Below, piece after piece: positions 1 through 32,791 of a stretch of 64,000 bases of DNA. The notes below the pieces were generated by a model, which saw nothing but the letters and a program-made list of their open reading frames with translations, was not told the DNA's origin and searched no databases. The translations under genes were made by a program, and so were the position numbers. Each line of letters starts with the position of its first letter. The first letter of the stretch is position 1. The DNA lies in the NCBI RefSeq assembly GCF_033115175.1, contig NC_084836.1, forward strand, positions 66,197,297 to 66,261,296. The letters are read 5' to 3'. This DNA comes from Lepus europaeus (Eukaryota > Chordata > Mammalia > Lagomorpha > Leporidae).

Positions 1-321
1 TTCCTTACGTTTCCCAGTGCCACGCTGACGTTCTCCAAACAGAAGGGTCTCCCATCTCCCCACGCGTGCTGACTGCCGACAGCAAAGACGACAGGTTGCC
101 TTCTTGTTCGTTTGATCCTCCAAAGAGCAGAGCTGTGCACAGCAGCAGTCACCTAATAGATGTCGAACGCTGCCGCAGGCAGACAAGCGGCAGACGGCCG
201 TTCTCCAAGACCCCATGCTACAACACTCCTCATTGTTCTCCATTCTCCCAACGACATCACTGAAGTTTCATTCGTTTGGTTGGTTGGTTGATTGGTTCAC
301 TTCTGGGTTTTTGGTTGTTGG

Positions 322-624
322 TTTTCATTTTATGTGAAGGGCAGAGAGACAGATGGAGAGAGATCTTCCATTCACTAATTCCCTCCCCAAATGCTCGCAA
401 CAGCCAGGACTGAAGCCAGAAGCCTGGAACTCATTCAATCCAGGTCTCCTATGTCGATGACAGGGACCCAAATGTTTGCGCCATCCTCTGCCGCCTCCCC
501 TCATTAGCAGGGTACCCATTAGCGGGAAGCTGGACCAGGGGGCCAAGCCGAGGCTGGAACCAGGCATGCCAGTGCAGACTGCAGGCATCCCAAACAGCGA
601 CTTCAGCCGTGGTGCCAAACGCCC
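322..624 (-). mobile_element. C-repeat SINE, diverged
   Basis: Reversed tail (tgtgaagggcagagagac) through the aactggaacc-type core to gccgtggtgccaaacgc; old copy. Confidence 0.7.
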
Positions 625-898
625 ACTTCCAAGAGCTCTTTTAAAATCACAGTGTCCCAAGAGCTTAAAAAAAGAAAAAAGCTAGAGAGTTTTCCAAATA
701 AAACAGTGAAGATGAGACAATATTGGAAAGAGACATATGGACCAATTATCCTGGAGAAGAGAGAGCCCAGGAGACGTTCCTCAAGAGGACGGATGCCAGA
801 CAAAAGGGAATCAGCTGAGGATTCCTAGCACTGAGGATTACTGGGAGAAGCTGGCACGAGTAAGCTGCGGAGTTTGAGCATCTGCCTTTAAGATTTCA

Positions 899-22520
<21,622 letters not shown>

Positions 22521-22591
22521 GAAAACTACCTACCACCCCCTCCACCTCTTGACTTTCTTTTCTGTTCCCATCGAGGACATCTGGGGCGGCC

Positions 22592-22930
22592 GTTTATTGT
22601 AGACATTAAGGTGCAGGAGTACCTGGGTTCAATTCCCAGTTCCAGCTCCTCACTATAGCTTCCTGCTTAAAAAGACCCTGAGAGGCACCAGTGATGGTTC
22701 GAGTGATTAGGTTCCTGCTACGCACATGGGAGACCCGGATGGAGTTCCAGACTCTTAGCTTCAGACTGGCCCAGCCCTGGCCTTTTCTGCCTCTAGGAGA
22801 ATAAACTAGCAGATGGAACATTATCCCTCCCTCCCTCCCTCTCTCTCTCTCTCTATCTCTATCTCTATCTCTTTCTCCCTCTCTCACTCAGCCTTCCAAA
22901 TAAATAGATAATTAAATCTTTTTTTTTTTA
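22592..22930 (+). mobile_element. old C-repeat SINE variant
   Basis: From gtagacattaaggtgcagg to aaataaatagataattaaatc. Confidence 0.75.
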
Positions 22931-22941
22931 AATTTCTTTCT

Positions 22942-23304
22942 GGGGCCGGCATTGTGGTATAGTGGGTAAAGCCTCCACCTGCAACGCCAGCATCCCATGT
23001 GGGTGCCTGTTCATGTCCAGGCTGCTCCAATTTCAGCTCCCTGCTAATGGCTAATGGCTCCAATCAAGCTCCCTTCTAATGTCCTAAGGAAAGTAGCAGA
23101 AGATGGCCTAAGTGCTTGGGCCCCTGCACCCACGTGGGAGACCCAGAAGAAGCTCCTGGCTCCTGGCTTCAGATCGATGCAGCTCCAGCCATTGCAGCCA
23201 TCTGGGGAGTGAACCAGCAGGTGGAAGACCTCTCTCTGTCTCTACCTCTCTCTCTCTGTAACCCCACCTTTCAAGTAAATAAATAAATCACTTTTAAAAA
23301 AACA
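22942..23304 (+). mobile_element. C-repeat SINE with internal duplication
   Basis: Full length; the segment ccctgctaatggctaatgg followed by gctcccttctaatgtcc shows a small internal duplication. Confidence 0.93.
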
Positions 23305-23340
23305 AATAGGCATTTTTGTTGAATTATTAAGACTAAACTG

Positions 23341-23603
23341 GGGGGGGGGGGTGCGTATCATGGTGCAGTGGGTAAGCCACCTGCTGCAAGGCCAGCATCC
23401 CAAATAGGTGCCAGTAACAGTTCCAACTGCTCCACTTCTGATCCAGTTCCTGCTAATGCACCTGGGAAAGCAGAAGAAGGTGCCCAAGTGTTTGTACCTT
23501 TGCCATCCAGGTGGAATCCCTAGATGGAGTTCCAGGCTCCTGGCTTCGGCCTTTCCCAGCAGGGCCATTGTGGCCATCTGAGGAGTGAATCAGCAAATGG
23601 AAG

Positions 23604-23655
<52 letters not shown>

Positions 23656-23714
23656 TCTCTCCCCTCTCTAACTCTGCCTTTCAAATAAAGAAATAAATCT
23701 TTTAAAAAAAAAAA
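23341..23714 (+). mobile_element. C-repeat SINE with expanded CT tract
   Basis: Starts in a g-run at 23341, ends aaagaaataaatcttttaaa. Confidence 0.9.
23608..23663 (+). repeat. (CT)n microsatellite of a SINE
   Basis: Expanded pyrimidine tract inside the SINE at 23341-23714. Confidence 0.85.
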
Positions 23715-23721
23715 AGTATAT

Positions 23722-24025
23722 AGGGCAGCACTGTGGCATAGTAGGCTAAGCCTCCGCCCTCAATGCCGGCATCTCATATGGGCACTGGTTCGAGTCCCGG
23801 CTGCTTCTCTTGCTATCCAGCTTTCTGCTCTTGGTCTGGAAAATCAGTGGAAGATGGCAGCCCCTGCACCCACGTGGAGTCCAGAAGAAGCTCCTGGCTT
23901 TGGCTCATCTCCAGCCATTGGTACCATTTGGAAAGTGAACCAACGGATGGAAGACCTCTCTCTTTGTGTCTCCCTCTCTCTGTCTGAAACTCTATCTCTT
24001 AAATAAATAAATAATAACATCTTTA
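23722..24025 (+). mobile_element. C-repeat SINE
   Basis: From agggcagcactgtggcat to aaataaataaataataac. Confidence 0.92.
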
Positions 24026-24040
24026 AAAATAAATAAATAT

Positions 24041-24405
24041 GGCCGGCACTGTGGCTCACTTGGCTAATCCTGTGCCTGCGGCACCGGCACCCCAGGTTCT
24101 AGTCCCAGTTGGGGCACCAGATTCTGTCCCGGTTGCTCCTCTTCCAGTCCAGCTCTCTGCTGTGGCCCGGGAAGGCAGTGGAGGATGGCCCAAGTGCTTG
24201 AGCCTTGCACCCACATGGGAGACCAGGAGGAAGCACCTGGCTCCTGGCTTCAGATCTGCACAGCACTGGCCATGGCGGCCATTTGGGGGGTGTACCAACG
24301 GAAGGAAGACCTTTCTCTCTGTCTCTCTCTCTCACTGTCTTTAACACTCTCTCTGTCTCTCTCACTGTCTAACTCTGCCTGGCAAAAAAAATAAATAAAT
24401 AAAAA
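24041..24405 (+). mobile_element. young-type C-repeat SINE
   Basis: Head ggccggcactgtggctcact; body of the GC-rich subtype; tail ctgcctggcaaaaaaaat. Confidence 0.93.
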
Positions 24406-24518
24406 TTTTAAAAATAAATAAAAGGTTCTTAGATAAATAAAAGTAAAAGTGAGTTTATTTTTTAAAAAGAAAATAAGTGTTACAAAAACACTATGCACAG
24501 ATTTCAAATATTTTGAAG

Positions 24519-24810
24519 GGCAGCTGTTTGGCACAGATGCCACTCAGGATGCCTGCATCCCATATCGGCGCACCAGGTTCAAGTCCCAGCTTCTCTGCTT
24601 CCAATCCAGCTTCCAGAAGGCTAGTGTGCATCCCAGGAGACAGCAGATGAAGGCTGCCACCCACATGGGAGACCCGAATCCAGTTCAGGCTCCCGGTTTG
24701 GCCTGGCCCAGCTCTAGCTGTTGCAGGCATCTGGGGAAGAAACCAAAGCACAGAAGCTCTCTGCTGTCTTTCTCTGTGCCTTTCAAATAAAATGAAAATA
24801 AATAAAAATT
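24519..24810 (+). mobile_element. old C-repeat SINE variant
   Basis: Head gggcagctgtttggcacag, core caggttcaagtcccagc, tail ctttcaaataaaatg. Confidence 0.8.
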
Positions 24811-24894
24811 TTTGGACCAAAATAAACTTATCCATTAATCCCATTCTTCCACAAACTTTTTTAAAGGAGATGGATTTTTTCATTATTATTTTCA

Positions 24895-25064
24895 TGTTTA
24901 TTTGAAAGGCAGAGAGAGAAATGCGCAGAGATCTTCCATGTGGATGCCAAGTTCCCAAGCACCTTGGCCATCACCTGCTGCCTTCCCAGGAGCATCAGCA
25001 GGAAGCTGGATCAGAAGCAGAGCAGGTATTGTGAGTGATGGCTTAGCCACTGTGTCAGAATGCA
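24895..25064 (-). mobile_element. C-repeat SINE, internally deleted
   Basis: Reversed tail tgtttatttgaaaggcag then a jump to gccatcacctgctgccttc and gcttagccactgtg. Confidence 0.8.
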
Positions 25065-25088
25065 GGAGTGTTTGAAAGCCGCAGTCTG

Positions 25089-25417
25089 GGGCCAGCGCTG
25101 TGGCACAGCGGGTTAAAGCCCTGGCCTGAAGCACCAGCATCCCATATGGGCTCTGCTTTGAGTCCCAGCTGCTCCTCTTCCAATCCAGCTCTCTGCTATG
25201 GCCTCGGAAAGCAGTAGAAGATGGCCCAAGTCCTTGGGCCCCTTCACCCATGTGGGAGACTCGGAAAAAGCTCCTGGCTCCTGGCTTCAGATCAGCACAG
25301 CTCTGGCCATTGCGGCCATCTGGGGAGTGAATCAGTGGATGAAAGACCTCTCTCTCTCTGTCTCTACCTCCCTCTGTAACTCTGTCTTTCAAATAAATAA
25401 AATTTAAAAAAAAAAAA
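25089..25417 (+). mobile_element. C-repeat SINE with 15-bp TSD
   Basis: Duplication gaaagccgcagtctg / gaaagccacagtctg at 25074-25088 and 25418-25432, one mismatch. Confidence 0.95.
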
Positions 25418-25461
25418 GAAAGCCACAGTCTGCCAGACTCCATTCTTGAAAATTCTGGTCC

Positions 25462-25724
25462 AGTAGTTCCTGCTGCTGGTTCACTCCCCAAATGCCTGCC
25501 ACAGCCAGCGCTGGACCAGGCCAAAACCAGAAGCCTAGAAGCTCCATCTGGGTCTTCCACGTAGTAGCAGAGGCCCAAGCACTTGGGTCATCATCCACTG
25601 CCTCCCAGGATGCATTGGGAAACTGGATCAGAAGCAGAGCAGCCAGAACTTGAACCTGCATTCTAGCATGGGATGTGTGCATCACACATGGTGGCTTTAC
25701 CTCCTGTACCACAATACTCACCCC
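25462..25724 (-). mobile_element. old C-repeat SINE
   Basis: Reversed, from ctgctggttcactccccaa to gtaccacaatactcacccc. Confidence 0.8.
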
Positions 25725-26640
25725 TAAGTTTAGATTCAAAAACTCTTTTCCCGTTATCTTGAAGAATCTGAAGATAACTGTACACCTCAGCCTTTATTTT
25801 CCAATTCACTTGATAATAAGTGTTCATGGCTCTAATATAATCATTAATATGCAGTGAACACTTTAAAGCACCATCCTGGCTTGTGTTCCTGAAACCTACT
25901 GAAGTCTAAATCCCTGGATTTATTCACCAAAATGCCCGCAGGAAAAGCTGACATTTAACGGTCTGATTCTGTGCCCTTTGCCTATGCCCCAGGCATGGAG
26001 CAAAACAGAACTGAAATGGGCCATCCTGGGACATTTTTCTATCCCTACTGCTTATGCCACTCTTCCCTGATCTCCTCTCCCCGCCACGGCCCCAGCAAAC
26101 CACACAGCCCTCCTTTTCAGAAATCCCAGCTGTAGCTACTGCTTGGAAACTTGGAAGTCCTTGCAACAAGTATCCGCTGGGGTAGCTAAAGACAGGTAGC
26201 CAGTGGGGAAAGAAGGCCTCCTACTGGCAGTAAAGACGCAGCAGATTTGAGATGGTTCTTCTTAGCTCACTCCTAGAGTCTTCGACGTCAGAGATTTCAG
26301 ACTGGCGTCCTCAAATGATTATAAAGCAGCCTGAACTTCAACATCATTGTCTTCATTCTTCTGATTCCCTCTCCCTGTGCGTGTCTATGCTGACCTAGCT
26401 GACAATTAGTAACCTTCCCTTGCAAAGAGTTTAATTTAGCTTGAGTTGGAGAAGGGATGAGATGGGAGAGAGCGATGCTAAACAGTAAATGAACATGCCA
26501 CCCCAGCCTTGCTCTCTCCAGCCCTCGAACTGACAGTGTTGAACTTCACCTACCCACGACTGCGGGTTTTCTGAAAATTCCTATCTGTTTAACACTCTAT
26601 ATTGGAGCCATTTAAAACAACCTATACAACTAAATGTGTT
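25725..26640. other. intergenic unique sequence
   Basis: About 900 bases upstream of NCKAP1L without SINEs or a recognisable repeat or gene. Short open frames only. Confidence 0.55.
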
Positions 26641-26911
26641 GGGACCGGTGTTGTGGCACAGCAAGTAAAACCAATGCCTGTGATGCTGGCATCTCATATG
26701 GGTGCTGGTTCGAGCCCCAGCTGCTCCACTTCAGATCCCGCTCTCTGCTAATAGGCCTGGGAAAGCAGTAGAAGATGGCCCAAGTGCCTGGGCCCCTACA
26801 CCCACGTAGGAGACCCGGAGGAAATTCCTGGCTCCTGGCTCGATGGAAGATCTCCATCTCTCCCTCTTTCTGACTCTGACTTTGAAATGAATAAATAAAT
26901 CTCTTTTTAAA
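26641..26911 (+). mobile_element. C-repeat SINE, internal deletion
   Basis: Head gggaccggtgttgtggcac; the block between cctggct and cgatggaaga is deleted; tail aataaataaatctc. Confidence 0.9.
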
Positions 26912-27181
26912 AATGTTAATTACTGCTCTTCCAAGATGTAGAAGCAGTGGGTTTCCCGTACTAAGTGGCTGGGCTATAGGCTAGGCTATACCTTTGGTTA
27001 CTCAAAACGTTCACATATAAGACCTGAGATACCTACATCTTTCACAGCACTTTTCTTTCAAAAATAGAAAATAGGCTGACATCAAGACTGCCTGATCATA
27101 AATGTCAGTCCTTTCTTTGTCAGCTCACAGGTCCTGTCATTTAGCCGTCATGGAGCCAGAAGCCTTAGAAATACATCCTTT

Positions 27182-27518
27182 AAAAAAAAAAAGATTTACT
27201 TTATTTTTATTTAAAAGACAGAGTTACAGAGAGAGGCAGAGACAGAGAGAGAGAGAGAGGTCCTCCATTCCGCCGGTTCACTCCCCAAATGACCACAATG
27301 GCCGGAACTGAACCAGTCCAAAGCCAGGAGCTTCTCCCAGGTCTCCCATGCGGGTGCAAGGGCCCAAGGACTTGGGCCATCCTCCACTGCCCTCCCAGGC
27401 CACAGCAGAGAGTTGGATCAGAAAAGAAGCAGCTGGGACTCAAACCGGTGCCCACACGGGATGCCGGCACTGCAGGCTGAGGCTTTCACCCCTCCACTGC
27501 ACCACAGCGCCAACCCCA
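27182..27518 (-). mobile_element. C-repeat SINE
   Basis: Reversed full length, from aaaaagatttactttattt to ccacagcgccaacccc. Confidence 0.92.
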
Positions 27519-27673
27519 AAACTATGTCCTTCTGACCCAAGCCTCAGCCGGCAGCTCACAGCACCCGCCGGCATCTGCCAGGAAGGGAAGTTTACCTGCC
27601 AAGCACTGTAAATCACTAGAGGGAGGAAATACATCCAGAATACAAAGTTTTTGCTTTTAAAAAACAAGTTTCC

Positions 27674-28085
27674 GGCCGGCGCCGTGGCTTAACAGGCTAA
27701 TCCTCTGCCTTGTGGTGCTGGCACACCAGGTTCTAGTCCCGGTTGGGGCACCAGATTCTATCCCGGTTGCCCCTCTTCCAGGCCAGCTCTCTGCTATGGC
27801 CCGGGAAGGCAGTGGAGGATGGCCCAAGTGCTTGGGCCCTGCACCCGCATGGGAGACCAGGAGAAGCACCTGGCTCCTGGCTTCGGATCAGCGAGATGTG
27901 CCGGCCGCAGCGGCTATTGGAGGGTGAACCAACGGCAAAAGGAAGACCTTTCTCTCTGTCTCTCTCTCACTATCCACTCTGCCTGTCCAAAAAAAAAAAA
28001 GAGAGAGAGAGAGAGAGATCCCTCCTTCTCCCTGTAACTCTTGCTTTCAAATAAATAAATAAAATCCTTTAAAAAAAAAAAAAAA
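27674..28085 (+). mobile_element. chimeric SINE: young body plus standard C-repeat tail
   Basis: The body is the GC-rich subtype to ctgcctgtccaaaaaaa (about 27998), then gagaga and the tail ctccctgtaactcttgc to aaataaataaaatccttt and As. One duplication aaaacaagtttcc (27661-27673 and 28086-28098) encloses both parts. Confidence 0.88.
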
Positions 28086-28334
28086 AAAACAAGTTTCCAA
28101 CCATAGGTAGCATCTGGAAGTTCTTACTGTTGGAACATGATATCTGGACTGGAGGGTAGAATACAGGCAAAACCTAATAAGAACGTTCTCATTCTAGAAA
28201 AGTCCAAAGGTAGCTAAAAATAGGGCCAATTGCAAAATATCATGCTTGGCATGTGGTGCCAATCAAAAGGCTCAGGGAACACGAACCTGTGTCCACAGAA
28301 CTGCTGTAGACGATAGTAAGGTTTCCATTTTTTA

Positions 28335-28638
28335 AAAAAGATTTATTTATTTATTTATTTGAAAGGCAGAGAGTTACAGAGAGGGAGAGAGAGAGAGAGA
28401 GAAAAAGGTCTTCCATCCACAGGTTCACTCCCCAAATGGCTGCAATAGCCAGAGCTGAGCCAATCTGAAGCCAGGAGCCAGGAGCTTCTTCTGGGTCTCC
28501 CACACAGGTACAGGGACCCAGATCCTCTGCTACTTTTCCAGGCCATGCAGAGAGCTGGATCAGAAGTGGTGCAACCAGGCCCATATGGGATGCCGGCACT
28601 GCAGACGGTGGCTTTACCCACTATGCCACAGCACCAGC
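28335..28638 (-). mobile_element. C-repeat SINE
   Basis: Reversed, from aaaaagatttatttatttat to ccacagcaccagccc. Confidence 0.93.
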
Positions 28639-28651
28639 CCAAGACTATATT

Positions 28652-28822
28652 TTTTTTTAATATTTATTTTATTTATTCGAAAAGCAGTGTTACAGAGACA
28701 GAGGGATAGACAGAGAGAGAGGAGAGTCTTCCAACTGCCATTCACTCCCAAGATGGCTGCAATGGCCAGGGCTGAGCCAGGCAGAAGCCAGGAGCTTCAC
28801 TCAGGTCTCCCATATAAGTTAT
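28652..28822 (-). mobile_element. C-repeat SINE, truncated
   Basis: Reversed tail half from aatatttattttatttattc to aggtctcccatataag; a short plus-strand SINE tail follows (28826-28870), making a hairpin-like junction. Confidence 0.8.
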
Positions 28823-28865
28823 ATGGGTCTCCCTCTCTCTGAAACTTTCAAATGAAATAAATCTA

Positions 28866-28980
28866 AGAAAAGAAAGAAAGGAAGGAAGGAAGGAAGGAAG
28901 GAAGGAAGGAAGGAAGGAAGGAAGGAAGGAAGGAAAGAGAAGGAAAGAAAGAAAGGAGGAAAGAAAGGAGGAAAGAAAGA
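28866..28980 (+). repeat. (GGAA)n microsatellite
   Basis: Fourteen perfect GGAA units at 28880-28935, then a purine run of GAAA and GGAGGAAA variants. It sits between two SINE fragments and probably grew from a SINE A tail. Confidence 0.95.
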
Positions 28981-28982
28981 CT

Positions 28983-29275
28983 GGGGGCAGTCACCAGTTA
29001 CTACCTGCATCCTGTATGAGCACTAGTTCAAGTCCAGGCTGCTCCACTTTCAATCCAGCTCCCTGATAATGCACCTGGGAAAGCAGTGGAAGATGGCCCA
29101 AGAATTTGGGCCCTGCCACCCACATGGGAGATCTGGATGGAATTCCAGGCTCTTGGCTTTGGCCTGGCCCACCAGTGGCCATTGCAGCCATCTGAGGAGT
29201 GAACCAGTGGATGGAAGATATTTCTCTCTCTCTCTCTTTCTCTCTCTCTCTCCAACTCTGTCTTTTAAAAAGTTA
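28983..29275 (+). mobile_element. C-repeat SINE
   Basis: From gggggcagtcaccagttac to ctctgtcttttaaaaag, after the GGAA microsatellite. Confidence 0.85.
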
Positions 29276-29495
29276 TTTCAAAAACATTGTCACTAAAATC
29301 TAAATTCACTTATCTGGTCACCTTCCTAGCCATAGAAAACGTTAACAATTTAAACTGAAATTTGTGACCTGAAAGGTTGGGATTTATATTAACAGAAATC
29401 TTTTATCTAAGACGCAACGTGTTATACCAGAGACCTCACTAGCTTTTCATTAGATATAGATTCAACTACCTGCCCCAGCCTTAAGAGAATTTACT

Positions 29496-29841
29496 ACTTT
29501 TTATTCTTTTTTTTTTTTTTGAAGATTTATTTATTTATTTGAAAGGCAGAGTTACAGAGAGAGAAGGAAAGACAGAGAGAGAGGTCTTCCATCCACTGGT
29601 TCACTCCCCAGTTGGCCGCAACGGCCGGAGCTGGGCCAAGCTGAAGCCAGGAGCCAGGAGCTTCTTCCGGGTCTCCCATGTGCGGGCTGGAGCCCAAGGG
29701 CTTGGGCCATCATCTACTGCTTTCCCAGACCATAACAGAGAGCCAAATTTAAGTGGAGCAGCCAAGACTCGAACCAGCACCTATATGGGATGCCAGCACT
29801 GCAGGTGGCAGCTTTACCCGCTATACCACAGCACCGGCTCC
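29496..29841 (-). mobile_element. C-repeat SINE with 12-bp TSD
   Basis: Reversed; duplication agagaatttact at 29484-29495 and 29842-29853. Confidence 0.93.
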
Positions 29842-29854
29842 AGAGAATTTACTT

Positions 29855-30180
29855 TTTTTTTTTTTTTTTTTGACAGGCAGAGTGGACAGTGAGAGAGAGA
29901 GACAGAGAGAAAGGTCTTCCTTTTCTGTTGGTTCACTCCCCCATGGCCGCTGCGGCCGGCGCACTACGGCCGGCACATCGCGCTGATCCGAAGGCAGGAG
30001 CCAGATGCTTCTCCTGGTCTCCCATGTGGGTGCAGGGCCCAAGGACTTGGGCCATCCTCCACTGCACTCCCGGGCAATAGCAGAGAGCTGGCCTGGAAGA
30101 GGAGCGACTGGGACAGAATCCAGCGCCCGGACCGGGACTAGAGGCGGAGGATTAGCCTATTGAGCCGCGGTGCCGGCCTG
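29855..30180 (-). mobile_element. young GC-rich C-repeat SINE at the same target
   Basis: Reversed with a long t tail; duplication gaatttactt at 29845-29854 and 30181-30190, inside the duplication of the preceding SINE. Confidence 0.93.
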
Positions 30181-30229
30181 GAATTTACTTCCTAAACACA
30201 TCTCCCTCGGTCTATAAAAGGCTGCCTTG

Positions 30230-30480
30230 CCGGTTCAAGTCCCGGCTGCTGCACTTGCAATCCAGCTCTCTGCTGGTGGCCTGGGGAAGCAGTGGAGGAT
30301 GGCCCAGGTGCTTGGGTCTCTACACCCACAAGGGAGACCCAGAAGAAGTTCCAGGCTTCTGACTTTGGATCTGCCCAGTTGCCGTTGCGGCCATTTGGGG
30401 AATGAACCAGTAGATGGAATATCTCTTTCTGTGTCTACAACTCTGCCTTTCAAATAAATAAATCTTTTTTAAAAAAAAAT
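30230..30480 (+). mobile_element. C-repeat SINE, head truncated
   Basis: Begins tgccggttcaagtcccggc, ends aaataaataaatctttttt. Confidence 0.9.
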
Positions 30481-30589
30481 AAAATTAAATAATTGAAAAG
30501 GCTGCCTCACAATCTACCTGACAACGTTGACTGTCAGTAAAGATGTGTGTCGGGCCAATGCGAGCCTTGTAACATGTAATCTCCCTGGG

Positions 30590-30830
30590 AGGTGGGCATG
30601 TGGCAGAGCGGGTTAAGCCACACTTGGGACACCCACATCTCGTGTCAGAATGCCTTGGAGCAAGTGCCACCTCTGCCCTGATCCCAGGCTCCTAGGATGC
30701 AGATCGCGGCCCAGGTACTTAGGTCCCTGCCACCCACATGCAAGACCTGGATGGAGCTCCTGGCTCCCAGCTCTGGCTGTTGCAGGCATTTGGGGAGTGA
30801 ACCAGAGGAACTTTCAAATAAAGACATAAG
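30590..30830 (+). mobile_element. old C-repeat SINE variant
   Basis: From gaggtgggcatgtggcag to ggggagtgaaccagagg and ctttcaaataaag. Confidence 0.78.
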
Positions 30831-31338
30831 GTTGAACTCCAAATTGTGTCCATATCATGGCTTATCACAACAGAAGTTTTCTCACATAAACCCCAGTGGG
30901 TGATGGTCATTTGAGGACATGGGCTCTTTTCATCCTGCAACTGTCACCTCCCATATTTGGCTTCCAGAGCGGCCACAACAGGAGAATGGAGAAGGCACAG
31001 CTGCCTTCGAAGCACCTCCACCTGGAGGAGAATGCTTTCCTTCTTACTCCATCGGTGGAACTAGTCACACGGGCAACCAAACCGCACAGAAGTGAGCAGG
31101 CAGTCCCTGGCAGAGCAGCCGCCTCCCACAGCAGCCCTGGAAGGGAGACTCAAACCTCTGTTGCCAGCGAGTTTTCCTGCAACCGTATGGAAATGCCTAG
31201 TGCTTGGGGAACTTCTTTCTCCTTTTTTTCTTCCTAGATAACTTTCTCCCTCACTTGTTCCTAAGAATCTTACTCCAAAAATACTTGTGAAAGGTAACAT
31301 CATCTTTCCATTGTCAGGATAGAAAGCAGAATACCTTT

Positions 31339-32214
31339 TTTTTTTTAATTAAACTTTTATTTAATGAATATAAATTTCCAAAGTACAGCTTATGGGTTAC
31401 AATGGTTTCCCCCTCCCAAAACTTCCCTCCCACCCACAACCCTCCCCTTTCCTGCTCCCTCTCCCCTCCCAATCACATCATGATTCATTTTCAATTCTCT
31501 TTATATACAGAAGATCAGTTTAGTATATATTAGGTAACGATTTCAACAGTTTGCCCCCATATAGCAACACAAAGTGAAAAAAAAAAATACTGTTGGAGCA
31601 CTAGTTATAGCATTAAATAAGAGTGTACAGCACATTAAAGACAGAGATCCTACATAATATTTTTTTTAAAAATTAATTAATTTTCTATGCCATTTCCAAT
31701 TTAACACCAGGTTTGGTTTTGTTTTTTGTTTTTTGTTTTTTTTTTTTTTCATTTCCAATTATCTTTATATACAGAAGATCGATTCAGTATATAATTAGTG
31801 AAGATCTCATCAGTTTGTACCTACGCAGAAACACAAAGTGTAAAATTACTGTTTCAATACTAGTTATAGCATCGCTGCACATTAGACAACACATTAAGGA
31901 CAGATCTCACATGGGATGTAAGTACACAGTGACTTCTGTTGCTGACTTAACAATTTGACACTCCTGTTCATGGCGTCAGTAATCTCCCTAGGCTCTAGTC
32001 ATGAGTTGCCAGGGCTATGGAAGCCTTTAGAGTTCGCTGACTTTGATCTTATTCCGATAGGGTCATAGTCAAAGTGGAAGTTCTATTCTCCCTTCAGAGA
32101 AAGGTACCTCCTTCTTTGATGGCCCATTCTTTCCACTGGGATCTCACTCACAGAGATCTTTCATTTAGGTCTTCTTTTTTTTTTTTTCTTTTCCATGGTA
32201 TCTTGGCTTTCCAA
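31339..32214 (-). mobile_element. LINE-1 3' end, rabbit-type, 5'-truncated
   Basis: An insertion of a LINE-1 3' UTR in minus orientation: the A tail is the t-run at the left end, followed by the reverse complement of a pyrimidine/purine-biased 3' UTR and unique 3' sequence. A perfect 16-bp duplication aaagcagaataccttt (31323-31338 and 32215-32230) marks a young, complete insertion event. No ORF2 sequence is present. Two related blocks starting ctttatatacagaagatc (31499 and 31763) show an internal duplication in the UTR. Confidence 0.85.
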
Positions 32215-32244
32215 AAAGCAGAATACCTTTAAAGTTAGACTCTT

Positions 32245-32585
32245 GGGCTGGCGCCGCGGCTCACTAGGCTAATCCTCCGCCTTGCAGCACCGGCACATCG
32301 GGTTCTAGTCCCAGTAGGGTCACCGATCCTATCCCAGTTGCCCCTCTTCCAGGCCAGCTCTCTGCTGTGGCCAGGGAGTGCAGTGGAGGATGGCCCAAGT
32401 GCTTGGGCCCTGCACCCCATGGGAGACCAGGAGAAGCACCTGGCTCCTGCCATCGGATCAGCGCGGTGCGCCAGCCACAGCGCGCCTACCGCGGCGGCCA
32501 TTGGAGGGTGAACCAATGGCAAAAGGAAGACCTTTCTCCCTGTCTCTCTCTCTCACTGTCCACTCTGCCTGTCAAAAAAAAAAAA
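32245..32585 (+). mobile_element. young GC-rich C-repeat SINE with 17-bp TSD
   Basis: Perfect duplication tttaaagttagactctt at 32228-32244 and 32586-32602, overlapping the LINE-1 duplication by three bases. Confidence 0.97.
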
Positions 32586-32791
32586 TTTAAAGTTAGACTC
32601 TTACTGAGAGGTGGCCGTTAGGTCATAAACATGGCGAATGATACATGCCTGTGCTCTAATTATGAACCTAAAAGATGTGTGTTGGCGGGCTCTGAGTTTT
32701 CCTCTTCCTTCTCAATGGCTCTATTTGGGACTATATTCCATCAAAAACATGTGTCCTTGATTCTTTGTAAGATTTTCCAAGTTCAATTCCA

